A stretch of 64,000 nucleotides of DNA from Taxillus chinensis (lineage: Eukaryota > Streptophyta > Magnoliopsida > Santalales > Loranthaceae), in NCBI GenBank assembly GCA_023512835.1, contig CM042090.1:50512996-50576995 (forward strand), read 5' to 3'. Position numbers and translations under genes: made by a program. This document shows, in pieces, positions 43,344-54,383 of this stretch (positions are counted from its first letter, which is position 1; each line of letters begins with the position of its first letter). Under the pieces are notes generated by a model. The model had not been told where the DNA came from. It saw only the letters and a list, made by a program, of their open reading frames with translations, and made no database searches.

Positions 43344-46339
43344 ATGGCCGAACCAAGCTCATCGATGGCAGACAACCTACACAACATCGTCCCGGGATTC
43401 ATCATAGACTGGGAAGCCATAGGCGACACTAGAGTCAGCTGGCTGGACGAATTCAAAAATCGCCTTGATGAAACCGGTGTTGCATTTGTTTGCTCAGGGA
43501 TGCAAGACTTGCCGATAGAAGATGTTGCAGAATTTTACGAGACTATGGTACTCACTGGAGCCGACCTTGTGGGAACTGTACAAGGAGTGGAGATTCAAGT
43601 TTCTGTCGAAACACTCCGTAATGCACTCTCGCTCCCAAAAGGTACCTTTGATCCTCTTCCCAATCTTTCTAGAGAAGAGTGTAAGTCTTTCCTTGGATAC
43701 TCCGATCCCGGAAAGCAAGGTCGGGGAGCCTTGAAGATGGGTTTCTCCGGTCAGGCACTGGCGACTCTGATAGTCACTGGATAGTGCCTACTGTGCAAGA
43801 AGACGGCTCATGACTCAGCAAGTCATGAGCAGATGAAGATCATGTGTAGTGTTCTACAAAGCAGACGAGTAGACTGGGAACACAAATACACTCCATGATT
43901 AAAACCAAGAAAGGACACTTTGGACTCATTCTCACCAAAGTCCTTAGGTTTCTGCACCCTGAAATATTCTGCAACAGGCCCTCAGTGCCACTGCCGACCA
44001 AATACATATTCAAAAGTATTTATGAGGATGGTCGGCTGGAAATCAAGTCATTGAGAAGGACTGAGTCAGGTGCAAGAAGTCGTGCAGAAGACACAGCCAG
44101 CTCTGTACGAGCCCCAGCTCGCATGCCACGACAACCGGTTCGTGTCTCACCGACTTCCAGGAACTCCTCTGCATCCGCAGCATCAATACATATAACTGAA
44201 GTGGTGGAGAATATTGCAAGAACTCATATCCCCACAGATTCTACACCTGAGGAGACCCCTACTGTCAAACTGCCCCAGGATACTGCAGAAGTAAGAGAAC
44301 CTGCAGTTGGAGGGCAGACTCCAGCACAGGAAACCCCAGAGGATAGGGGTACTACACCTGTACTGTTGAGCACTCTTGGAGAGTCTGAGCTGGAAGAATA
44401 TTATATGGAGTATGCCAAGGCTCATATGACTCCCGTTGATTTGCGAAAGGCATGGATCGCCTTTGGAAAGCAGATGGTAGATAGAGACCATCTGATTATT
44501 TGGTTGGTTGATCAGGGTCTGGTAAGACGAGACCCAGTGGAAGCAGTATCAATGGTTGCCCCATCTCCCATCATGGTGGACTCACCTACCACAACAGGTC
44601 ATGATGATGAGCTGGTACCAACTGCGGTGGACGAAGAAGCAGATGAAGAAGAAAATCTTGATGCTGCAGCTAGTGACTCCGAGGTAGGAGCTGTCCCACA
44701 GGTTCCTGAGACTATGGAAGGGACTGGGATGGCCACCCCATCTGTGCATGCCGTTCATCAGGTGGCCACTCAGGTAAGTGAGGAGTTCGCAGCCAATATT
44801 CCAATGGCTCTTCCAGTACCAGCTGCGTCTCACTCACGTTCTCTGTCGGCTGAAGAAGTCGATATTCTGGCCAGCAAGGTCATCGAGAAACTGATGTCCT
44901 CTGGCATCTTCAAAGCTTCAGTCTCTCAGGCCTTTGAGGAACGACTGGCTACTATGGAGTCCAGCATGGAAGAGGTACGAACGCAAGTTGAATCATCAGA
45001 TCGTACCCTCGACAAGGTGCAGCAAGAAATGACATCACTCACAAGTGCAACCACTGATGGATTTAGACATATAGAAGAACACTGTGAAGACCTCAAGGGA
45101 GCTTACCAGAGACAATATAAAGGCCTCAGTATAACTCTGGGAGCTATTCTATCAGAATGTCATCGTCTTGCAAGTGGTGAGATCTCCCTCACTGTCAAAA
45201 GCACTCTCCCACAACTATCTGATCGGCCTGCACCTGAACCAGTTGAAACTTCACAGCCAGCCGCACCTCCTCCAAGTCACTCACAACCTCAGTCTACTGC
45301 TACTTACACACGGGGGAGAAAGCGCGCACACAGAACTACGGTCATCTCAGACTCTGATGATGATGATGATGATGATGTTCCAATTACAACCCGCATGAAG
45401 AAACAGACTACTGCTCCCTGCCAACCATCCTCTTCCACTCAGCCAGGTCCTTCAACCTCACATCCTAGTACGGCTGAGTATACCATGCCTGCCTCACCTG
45501 TCAAGCCAACCGCTACCACTACTGAACAACCTCTAGCCCCACCTCGCATTGTGACTACTGGAGGCACCTCAGTTGAACTGGATGCTTTCAACACCTACAT
45601 TGCTGGGGATACCACTGCGAGGACCTACGGCTATGAAGCCCTCTTCATTGGACCTGATCTTTGTCGCCTACTTCATGACGGTGAAGAAATGGATAACCTG
45701 GAGATGACTCAGTTCATCTTCGCCCAAAAGTCCTTTCTCGAGAAGCTACCTCTTCACATCCGCCGCGATACCAAGGTGGAACTCTGTTTGCCGATCATGC
45801 AGGCTCAGCTACTCGATAATGCAGCTATGCTCGAGATTATACAAGGTCGCAGATATGAGCATTCCTTCCTTCCCTGGGATGAGGTAGACCATGTGCTCAT
45901 TCCGTACTTGTCCACATCCCCGCACTGGTTTCTTCTCGACATCGACTTCAAGAACCAAAGGATCGTCATCTTCGACTCCAAACCCAATACCTTACTAATC
46001 CATCGACATGAACAACTTCGTGAGTTCAATCGCACTCTCACCCGTGTTATGCAGGGTTCTTCACATGGGTGTGGTGGATATCCTCTCACCAAACCGATGG
46101 AAATCACGCGAGTCAAGCAAGGCGTTCTTGGTCAGGATGATGCTCACAACTGTGGCTTTTATGTTTGCCATTACATTCGCATCATGACTACCAATGGGTT
46201 TCGCGCTCTCGTGCCTGAATTTGATCGTGTGAGCAGTCGAGCGGCCTCGTTACACTTGACTCCTGCTCAACTCCTGCGCGAGCAAACTGCTGTTTTCCTA
46301 TTTACACAGAGTGTCTTGTACTCTGAATTTAACCCCTAA
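43344..46339 (+). pseudogene. Extra ORF of copia-P: plant-transposon-like N-domain, coiled coil, Ulp1/C48-like protease domain
   Basis: About 1000 codons from MAEPSSSM, broken by one TAG (43782) and a one-base deletion near 43880, judged against the copia-M copy; the rest (43895-46339) is open for 814 residues. N-terminal domain: VPGFIIDWEAI, EDVAEFYETM, VSVETLRNALSLPKGTFDPL. Middle: Pro/Thr/Glu-rich, then a coiled coil (LATMESSMEEVRTQVESSDR) and an Asp run. C-terminus: Ulp1-like triad His in SPHWFLLDID (residue 677 of the 814), Asp in IVIFDSK (694), Gln747 and Cys753 in GQDDAHNCGFYVCHYI. Spacings His-Asp 17 and Gln-Cys 6 equal those of yeast Ulp1. Such enzymes cleave SUMO or ubiquitin-like conjugates; activity here is untested. 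Sense orientation in the env position. Confidence 0.88.
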
Positions 46340-46499
46340 CTGTCCTGTACTCTAATTACATGTACACTGTATCTCTTGCTTCTCACCTGTCTGTGTACTT
46401 ATTGTTTTGTCAGTTATCTTTTCTGTATGTCTTTGCTATGCTGTCTGCTATTCTGTATCTCTTCCCCTTGGTTTATGTTCTAGTGCTTGTTCCTCACCC

Positions 46500-46590
46500 A
46501 AGAAAGGGGGAGTATTCATCTCAGGGGGTATTCATCTCAAGGGGAGCCAGCTTCATCTCAGGGGGAGCCAGCTCGTAGGGGGAGTTCTCC
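46500..46590 (+). promoter_or_regulatory. Cluster of polypurine tracts of copia-P
   Basis: AAAGGGGGAG, CAGGGGG, AAGGGGAG, CAGGGGGAG and TAGGGGGAG within 90 bases, in addition to the terminal tract. Multiple tracts are described for Sireviruses. The reverse-strand equivalent in copia-M is 48910-49010. Confidence 0.7.
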
Positions 46591-46780
46591 TACGAGTTCT
46601 CTTTGTCAGGAGTCAGCAAATGCAGCTTTCCGGCCCACGAGGGAGTATTCATTTCTAGCTAACCCTTTCCACACTCCTTCCAATTCTTTATAGGCAAAGA
46701 CATCTTCTGATTAATCTATATCTGACCATAAAACTTGTAGTCTCAGACTTCATACAAATACATGTCGTCAGCTTACAAAA

Positions 46781-46793
46781 AATAGGGGGAGAT
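46781..46793 (+). promoter_or_regulatory. Terminal polypurine tract of copia-P
   Basis: ATAGGGGGAGAT immediately before the 3' LTR TGTTGG. Confidence 0.9.
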
Positions 46794-48741
46794 TGTTGGA
46801 AATATAGGATTTGATGAAGCTGCCACAAATAGTCTAAGTCCGGAGACTCGAAGAACCGACGGTCGTAGGGTCGGAGAGTCAAAGTTCGTAGAAGTGAAAC
46901 TGTCACAGGACGTATTGGCAAGAGACTCGTAGACTCGTAGAGTCTGGAGACTCAAGGCGAAATAGTGACAGAACAGTGCGACTCGTAGATCCAGGGTCGA
47001 ACATCGTAGAGTCATGATACGGAAAAGAAAGTGTTACTGTAAGCGTCAACGAAGTTCGGAGACTCGTAGAGTCGAAGCAGTGTTAAGAACAGTAACCAAC
47101 GCTAAATGACTCATAGACTCGTAGAGTCCCCCACAAACACTTCAACTAACAGATTTTTCAATTGCCACTTAACTCGAAGACTCGTAGAGTCGTAGGGTTG
47201 AAACCTTCGAACACTGTTAGGAAAACAGGACTCGCAGACTCGTAGATCGGAAGTCATAAAGTCAAAGCCGTTGAACACGGTTTAGAAAACTGGACACGTA
47301 GACTCGTAGGTTGAAGGTCGAAGAATCGACGTTGTAAAGACTGGCAAACAAATGAAACTGTATCTCAAGAGTCGTAGAGTCGTAGACTCGTAGACTCAAG
47401 GGACACAGTCACTATAGAGAAATTGCCATAGTTCCAGACTCGGAGATCGATGGCGGAGAGTTGGAGCTAAAGGGTCGTAGCTATAAAGGAACTCAGTTTA
47501 TGAACCTCTGTGAAAGACTAAGGAAGAAAAGCGAAGTTGAAGACTCGTAGAGTCGAAGATTTTCAGACCACCTAGTCAAATATAGTAAACTGAGAGACCC
47601 GAAGGTCGTAGACCGGTAGAGCTAGAGTCGTAGACTCGTAGCTCCAAGAATAGGTAGATCAGCTGTACTCGAAGAAGTCACTTTAAGTGCTATTCGAAGA
47701 GTCGCAGACTCGTAGAGTCGTAGACTTTAGTTAACAGAGTGACACCAAAAAGGCTGATCCAACTTAACCTCCAACCTCGAAAACTCCAGCCTCGAAGACT
47801 CAAAGATGTGAGTTATAGACTCGCAGAAACACCATAAAGCCTGAAGCCAGACTTCGCAACTTTCTACAGGTGCTAGCTGAAATCTTCGAGTCTCCGAACC
47901 TACGAGGTATTCACCTCCAAGGCAAACTTACAACCCTAAACACAGCCACTTAGCGATATTGTCGGCTAGGGTTTGTAGAGTAAGCCTACGCCGTCCCGAG
48001 CAGTTGAGCGCATTTAATGATGCATTAATTGCTGCCAATTACCATCCACAGATGAACGGCCAAGATCGACTGCATGCCAAAAATGCAGTATGGGGCATCT
48101 GATCTATAAATCAGAGCAGATCAACCCATCCCCTGACATTCCGCATTTTCAGTGGCGGGAAGTCAGTCTGTCGGGATGGACATCATGGCGCACGAGCACT
48201 ATAATCTTAAAGATATCTCTCTCATGCACTTAACGACAAAATAGTGAGTTTAATCTCTCTCTCAAAAGAAGGAAACACACAGTACACAAGAAAATGGCTC
48301 TGACAATCCTTTACATAACCAAAAAAAAAAGAGTTCCAACAACGAGAGAGAAGGACTCTGAGAGAAAGAAAGGAGAAGTGTTATGCGCCGTGTTGAACCA
48401 AGAACAAGAGTAATCCATTTGATTATTCAAGAACCTCTTATTCACCAAAGATCTAGCACTTCCATTAAGTCTAATCTCTGTGTTGTTTTCCACAAGCCAA
48501 TCTATCATAAACTATCATTTTCATAACTGAGATCTGCTGAGAAAAGAGCATTTACTCTTATCTCAGTTTGTCTGATAGTTCATCAGCACTCACGCTATCG
48601 CTCAAAATACTACTGTCGTCTTCTCCATAAATACTTCCATCATAGTCATCTGCAGAGGAATCCAAAACCAGCCAACAGTCTAGCTTCCGCACGCAACGAA
48701 AGTCTATTTACCCCCCCTCTAGACTCACTTTGGGACCTACA
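46794..48741 (+). repeat. 3' LTR of copia-P
   Basis: 1948 bp, near-identical to 22326-24290; it lacks a short block present near 23835 of the 5' LTR. Followed by TSD TCATC and the inverted tip of the copia-M LTR. Confidence 0.95.
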
Positions 48742-48746
48742 TCATC

Positions 48747-48765
48747 AAATCCTATATTTCCAACA
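48747..48765 (-). repeat. Tip of the copia-M 3' LTR (19 bp)
   Basis: AAATCCTATATTTCCAACA is the reverse complement of the first 19 bases of the LTR. It is exactly the part missing at 22325 and so proves the P-into-M insertion. Confidence 0.92.
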
Positions 48766-49178
48766 ATCTCCCCCTATTTAATGTAAGCTGACAACAGGTA
48801 ATTGTGTGAAGTCTGAGACTACGAATTTGATGGGCAGTTTTAGATTAATCAGAAGATGTCTTTGCCTATAAAGAATTTGAAGGAGTTCAAAAGTTCAAAG
48901 AGACACACTCCTCTCCCCCGTAGGCATGAAAGCTGCGTTAGCTGGCTCCTGTTAGAGATAACTCTCCCTACGAGCTTGCTCCCCCTGAGAGAAACACTCC
49001 CCCTTTCTGGGGTGAGGAACAAGCACCAGAACATAAACCGTATGGGAGCAAGGGAATAAAGCACAGAACAGCAGGCAGCATAGCAAAGACATACAGAAAA
49101 GATAACTGACAAACAGTAAGTACACAGAAAAGTGAAAAGCAAGAAATGCAGTGTACAAGGAATTAGAGTACAGGACAG

Positions 49179-52118
49179 TTATGGGTTAAATTTAGAGTAC
49201 AAGACACTCTGTGTAAATAGAAAAACAGCAACTTGCTCGCGTAGGAGTTGAGCAGGAGTCAAGTGTAAAGTGGCTGCTCGACTGCTCACACGATCAAATT
49301 CAGGCACGAGAGCTGGGAACCCGTTGGTAGTCAGGATGCGGATGTAATGACAAACATAAAAGCCGCAGCTGTGAGCATCATCCTGAGCAGGAAAGCCTTG
49401 CTTGACTCGCGTGATGTTCATAGGTTTGGAGAGATGATAACCACCACACTCATGCGAATAGCCCTGCATGACACGGGTGAGAGTGCGATTGAATTCACGC
49501 AGTTGTTCACATCGATGGAGTATTAAGGTACTGTGTTTGGAGTCGAAGATGGCTATCCTTTGGTTCTTGAAGTCAATCTCGAGAAGAAACCAGTGCAGGG
49601 ATGTTGACAACTAGGGAATTAGCACATGGTCTACCTCATCCTAGGGACGGAAGGAGTTCTCATATCTGCGACCTTGTATAATTTCGAGCATCACTGCATC
49701 ATTGATCAGCTGAGCCTGCATGATCGGCAAACAGAGTTCCACCCTGGTATCTCTGCGAATGTGGAGAGGGAGCTTCTCGAGAAATGACTTCTATGCAAAG
49801 ATGAACTGAGTTATCTCGATATTATCCATTTCTTCACCGTCATGGAGTAGTCGACAAAGGTCAGGTCCGGTGAAGAAGGCTTCATAGCCGCAAGTCCTCA
49901 CAGTGGTGTCCCCAGCAACATAAGTGTTGAATGCAGCTAGTTCAGCTGAGGTGCCTCCAGTAGTTACAATGCGAGGTGGGGCTAAAGGTTGGTCAGTAGT
50001 GTTAGCAGTTGGTTTGGTAGGTGAAGCAGGCATGGTGTACTCAGCCGTACTTGGATGTGAAGTTGAGGGGCCTGGCTGAGTGGAAGAAGATGGTTGGCAG
50101 GGAGCAGCCGGCTGCTTCTTCATGCAGGTTGCAATGGGAACATCATCATCATCATCAGAATCTGAGATGACCGTGGTTTTGTGTGTGCGCTTTCTCCCCT
50201 GCATGTAAGTGGTAGTAGGTTGAGGTTGTGAGTGACCTGGAGAAGGGACGGCTGGCTGTGGAGTATCAACTGGTTCAGGTGTAGGTCGGTCTGATGGGTG
50301 TGGGAGTGTGTTTTTGACAGTAAGAGATATTTCACCACTTGCAAGACGTTGACATTCTGACAGAATAGCTCCCAGAGTTGTACTGAGTCCTTTGTATTGT
50401 CTCTGGTAAGCTCCCTTGATGTCTTCACAGTGTTCCTCCAGATGTCTAAACCCATCTGTGGTCGCACTTGTGAGTGATGTCATTTCTTGCTGCACCTTGT
50501 TGAGGGTACGGTCTAATGATTCAACTTGAGTTCATACCTCTTCCATGCTTGACTCCATGGTAGTCAATCGTTCTTCAAAGGCCTGAGATACTAATGTCTT
50601 GAGGATGCCAGAGGAAATCAGTTTCTTAATGACCTTGCTTGCCAGAAGATCTACTTCTTCGGCCATCAGAGAACGTGAGTGAGACGCAACTGGTACTGGA
50701 ATAGCCATTGGGATATTGGCTGTGAACTTCTCACTCAATTGAGTGGCCACCTGATGAACGATATGTACAGATGGTGTGGCCATCTCAGTCCTTTCCACAG
50801 TCTCACGGACTTGTGGGACAGCTCCTGTATCGAAGTCACTGGCTGCAGCACTAGGAGTTTCTTATTCTTCTGCTTCCTCTTCTACCATAATGCTTACCAC
50901 CTCAGCATCATGTGGAGTAGATGTGACAGGTGAGTTCACCATGATAGGAGATGGGGCAACCACTGATACGGCTTCCACTGGGTCTCTACTTACAAGACCT
51001 TGCTCAACTAACTAATTAATCAGATGGTCTCTATCTACCATCTGTTTACTAAAGGCGATCCATGCCTTTTGTAAATCAGCGGGGGTCATATGAGCCTTGG
51101 CATATTCCATATAAAACTTTTCTAGCTCAGACTCCCTAAGGGTGCTCAACAGTACAGGTGTAGTACCCCTATCCTCTGGGGTTTCCTGTCCTGGTGTCTG
51201 CCCTTCAACTGCAGGTTCTCTTACTTCTGCAGTATCCTTGGGCAGCTCGGCAGTAGGGGACTCCTCAGGTGTAGAATCAGTGGGGAGATGAGTTTTGGCA
51301 ATGTTCTCCACCACTTCAGTTATATGTACTGTTACGGCGGATGCAGAGGAGCCCCTAGAAGTCTGTGAGACACGAACGGCGGTCGTGGTATGCGAGTGGG
51401 GGCTCGTACAGAGCTGGCTGTGTCTCCTGCGTGACTTCTTGCACCTGACTCAATCCTCTTCATCGACTTGATCTGCAGACGACCATCCTCATAAATACTT
51501 TTAAATATGTATTTGGTCGGCAGTGTCACTGAGGGCCTTTGGCAGAATACGTCAGGGTGCAGAAACCTAAGGACTTTGGTGAAAATAAGTCCAAAGTGTC
51601 CCTTCTTGCTTTTGATCATGGCATGTAGCTGTGTTCCCCAGTCTACTTGTCTTCCCTGTAGAACACTGCACATGATCTTCATCTGCTCATGACTTGCAGA
51701 GTCATGAGCCGTCTTCTTACACAGTAGGCACTGTCCTGTGACTATAAGAGTCACCAGTACCTAACCGGAAAAACCCATCTTCAGGGCTCCCCAACCTTGC
51801 TTTCCGGGATTGGAGTACCCAAGAAAAGACTTACACTCTTCTCTGGAAAGACTGGGAAGAGGATCAAAGGTACCTTTTGGGAGTGGAAGTGCATCTCGGA
51901 TTGTTTCGGCAGAGATACGAATGTCCACTCCGTGTACAGTTCCCACCAGGTCGTCTCTAGCGAATGCCATGGTCTCGTACAATTCCGAGACATCTTCTAT
52001 CAGTAAGTCTTGCATCCCTGAGCAGACGGATGCAATACCGGTTTCATCGAGGCGGTTTCTAAACTCGTCCAGCCAGCTGACTTTGGCGTCGCCTATGGCT
52101 TCCCAGTCAATGATAAAT
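49179..52118 (-). pseudogene. Extra ORF of copia-M with Ulp1-like domain (N-terminus truncated)
   Basis: Begins at FIIDWEA where the gypsy LTR cut it, and is split over six frames (51761-52118, 51332-51754, 51012-51314, 50532-50798, 49791-50495, 49179-49610). Despite this, SLHWFLLEID, IAIFDSK and AQDDAHSCGFYVCHYI keep His, Asp, Gln and Cys in the same spacing as copia-P. The coiled coil and the Asp run (SDSDDDDDVPI) are also kept. At the P stop codon this copy has Gln (IVTGQCLLC). An older sister copy of the same ORF. Confidence 0.88.
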
Positions 52119-52554
52119 TGTAATGACCCGTGTGTAAGAAGTTAACCACAAACACCTTGGATGTTGGTGCACAAGTTTGAGGTAAGAGATGAGCCCAAGA
52201 GGGGACTTTTGGGAGGTGCATGTGACAAGTGATAACGTACATTTATGCCCTAGGAAGATGCTATGCATATACATGCAGTTTTAAACTGTTTTGGCAGATT
52301 TTGGAGCTCACTTTTGGTATAGTAGATGGCCTCAAACAATTGGCATGCAAGAACAAAAGTTGCTTAGAATGAGGTCCTCTATCTACCACAGAAATTTCAG
52401 AGCATTTGGAGCTGCACGTGAATTCAGCCATTTCACGTGCAAGCATATTTTTGCTTCTCAGACCTCTACAAGATACAAGGAGGCTTGGGGTGAAGTTTGA
52501 GTGCATTTGGAGCTGCACGCCAATTGGGGAATTGGTGTTCAAATTGGCGTGCAG
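52119..52554 (+). repeat. gypsy LTR fragment A (gypsy-2 type)
   Basis: 436 bp starting TGTAATGACCCG and closely matching the start of the gypsy-2 LTR (reverse of 38491 downward). It stops at GGCGTGCAG where the gypsy-B LTR begins; the expected continuation (GCATATTTTTGC) is not seen in the window. Candidate TSDs: TAAAT for A (52114-52118) and TGCAG for B (52550-52554). Confidence 0.85.
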
Positions 52555-53056
52555 TGTAAGGACCCGTACCTTGAGTTAGTCAGTTTTGCCTCCTGAGTAG
52601 AGTTTTTCTAGATTTTGACCTAGTAAATGGACTCCAATGAATTCACGTGCAAAAGGAAAGATGCTTAGAATGATGTCCTCTATCTACCACAGAAGTTTCA
52701 GGCCAAATGGACATGTGATGTGAGGTGCACGTGATATGGGTCCAATTCACGTGCAAGTGTGGTTGTCTTCTAAATGATGCAAGGAGGCTAGGGGTGAAGT
52801 TTGAAAGCATTTGGAGTGCATATGGAGTTGCACGTGAATTGGGGAATTCACGTGCAAATTGGCGTGCAGGCATATTTTTGCATGGTTCCCTTGGTTTTGA
52901 CATTCTAAGGAACTTTCTCTAAAGGACCATGTTGAAATTCTGAGTATTTTGGCCCATATGGGTGCGGAAAGGTGCTAACTTGTGTGATCAAAACTACGTC
53001 GTTTTGATGCTGGGATTCACTTAATCAAAACTACGTCGTTTTGATGTTGTGTTGTC

Positions 53057-53065
53057 TATATAAGG
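53057..53065 (+). promoter_or_regulatory. TATA box of gypsy-B LTR
   Basis: TATATAAGG followed by AGGTTTAGGGTT, as in the solo LTR. Confidence 0.7.
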
Positions 53066-53233
53066 AGGAGAAGCCCTCTGTTTTAGGTTTAGGGTTCTCT
53101 TCAGCTGCTGCAGCCGTCGTAGAGAGAGAGAGAGCTAGAGAGAGAGAAGGAAGGGGAGTTGCTGGTTGCTGCCGGAGCATCTTGCGTGGGGAGGACGGCG
53201 TTTAGCGCGGGAGCAAGGAAGATCTGTTTTAAG

Positions 53234-54053
53234 GTAGGGATTCTGTTCTTCCTAAATCCTCCTCTGTCCTAGGGTCCTAGGGCAGAATATGAGTTATATC
53301 TGTTATATTATTTATATGTAAATTCATATAGGTGTGACCTCCTATATGAATGTTGGCCTTCAATGGCGATTGTGGTGTTTCTGGTGTTTGTGTGATGCAT
53401 GAAAAGTGTTTGATAAAATGCCTGTATGACATGCCTGCTACATGTTTGATGAAATGCCTGTGTGAACTTAGCTGTGTGTATATGCCCATTAAGTGTTTGG
53501 TAATATGTCCGTGTGACTGGACTTGTGGTTTAGTGTATGTATGTATGCTGGATGTTTGCTCTATGGCCTGAATGGTTGGGTTTGTGCGCTTGTGAACGGG
53601 TGCACACCAAGTGTTTGGTTGTATGCTTGAGTGACCATGTGTGTTGTGTGCTTGACTGTGGTATCTGGCCTGAAGAGGCGGTTAAAGAACTTGGCCTAAA
53701 GAGGCGGTTAAATCACTTGGCCTGAAGAGGCGGTTAAATCACTTGGCCTGAAGAGGCGGTTAAATCACTTGGCCTGAAGAGGCGGTTAAATCACTTGGCC
53801 TGAAGAGGCGGTTAAATAACTTGGCCTGAAGAGGCGGTTAAATCACTTGTGGTTAAAGTGTTAGCCTGTGTGGCAGTGGAAGATTGTAAATTGTTGATGT
53901 GGTTGTTATTATGTCTGTTGAAATTATTGTATCACGACACTGCACTTGTACACATGGCATGTAGATGCTAGGAACATGGGATGGGTTGGGGAGACATGAT
54001 CCCTACCTAGCCGTGGTTGCTCACCCCTCCTACTGTGTTTGTTTGTTTTCCAG
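53234..54053 (+). other. Candidate LTR-contained intron in gypsy-B
   Basis: Donor-like AAG|GTAGGGATTCTG and acceptor TTTGTTTTCCAG|GGAC, with GTTGCTCACCCC about 30 bases upstream of the acceptor. Confidence 0.42.
53667..53850 (+). repeat. 26-bp minisatellite, gypsy-B LTR (7 units)
   Basis: Unit GCCTGAAGAGGCGGTTAAAT plus CACTTG, very regular here, suggesting recent homogenisation compared with the arrays at 16345 and 19668. Confidence 0.95.
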
Positions 54054-54294
54054 GGACTTACAGGCGTTAGGTGGATACACCAAGGTGGAAGACCCTCTCC
54101 ACTTTGTTGTTCATTTCAGTAATGTACTTTTATGATTTATGTAACCCCAGGGAGTGGAATGTACTAAGGGATTGAACTGTAATCAGGGACTTGGTTGTTT
54201 TGTGAACCTTTGATGTTTTGGAATTAAATAAAGATGTGGCTTATTTGATTTATTGTAATTGTTAGACTTGCTTGTGTGGCATCCAGTAATCCAA

Positions 54295-54324
54295 CCCCAT
54301 TGCCCTCCGTGTGGGTGAATGGGG
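54295..54324 (+). other. Terminal hairpin of gypsy-B LTR
   Basis: Arms CCCCATTGCCC and GGGTGAATGGGG. The solo LTR copy (20213-20242) has CCCCTTTGCCC and GGGTAAAAGGGG: a compensatory A-T for T-A swap. Confidence 0.72.
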
Positions 54325-54371
54325 AGTCACGTACCAGTTTCCTCGGGTTGGAAATCCGGGGCGTGACAATA

Positions 54372-54383
54372 TGGTATCAGAGC
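54372..54383 (+). promoter_or_regulatory. Primer-binding site of gypsy-B (tRNA-iMet)
   Basis: TGGTATCAGAGC three bases after the LTR. Confidence 0.92.

Larger units (their letters stand above)
22326..48741 (+). mobile_element. copia-P: Sirevirus-like element with extra Ulp1-like ORF, carrying two nested insertions
   Basis: Both LTRs (22326-24290 and 46794-48741), PBS, gag, protease, integrase, RT, RNase H, a long spacer, the extra ORF, polypurine tracts and a 5-bp TSD (TCATC) are visible. Without the X solo LTR and gypsy-2 the element is about 15 kb. The LTRs are near-identical with scattered changes and one small indel, so insertion is fairly recent. It landed in the LTR of an inverted relative (copia-M). 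Sirevirus assignment rests on RT wording, coiled-coil gag and multiple polypurine tracts. Confidence 0.93.
48747..52118 (-). mobile_element. copia-M body (3' part, minus strand)
   Basis: LTR tip, polypurine tract (48766-48780), polypurine cluster, then the extra ORF on the minus strand. Cut at 52118 by a gypsy LTR fragment. Pol, gag and 5' LTR should lie right of the window, displaced by nested gypsy elements. Confidence 0.9.
52555..54368 (+). repeat. 5' LTR of gypsy-B
   Basis: 1814 bp TGTAAGGACCCG...GGGGCGTGACA, same family as the solo LTR at 18547. Contains CACGTG hairpins (52728, 52827), paired ATCAAAAC palindromes (52987 and 53023), TATA (53057), GA tract (53120), donor-like 53234, seven minisatellite units (53667-53850), acceptor-like CAG at 54053, AATAAA at 54227 and a terminal hairpin (54295-54324). 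Confidence 0.92.

Noticed and set aside
53667..53850. CRISPR-like regular repeats
   Set aside because: Units are head-to-tail with no unique spacers, inside a plant LTR.
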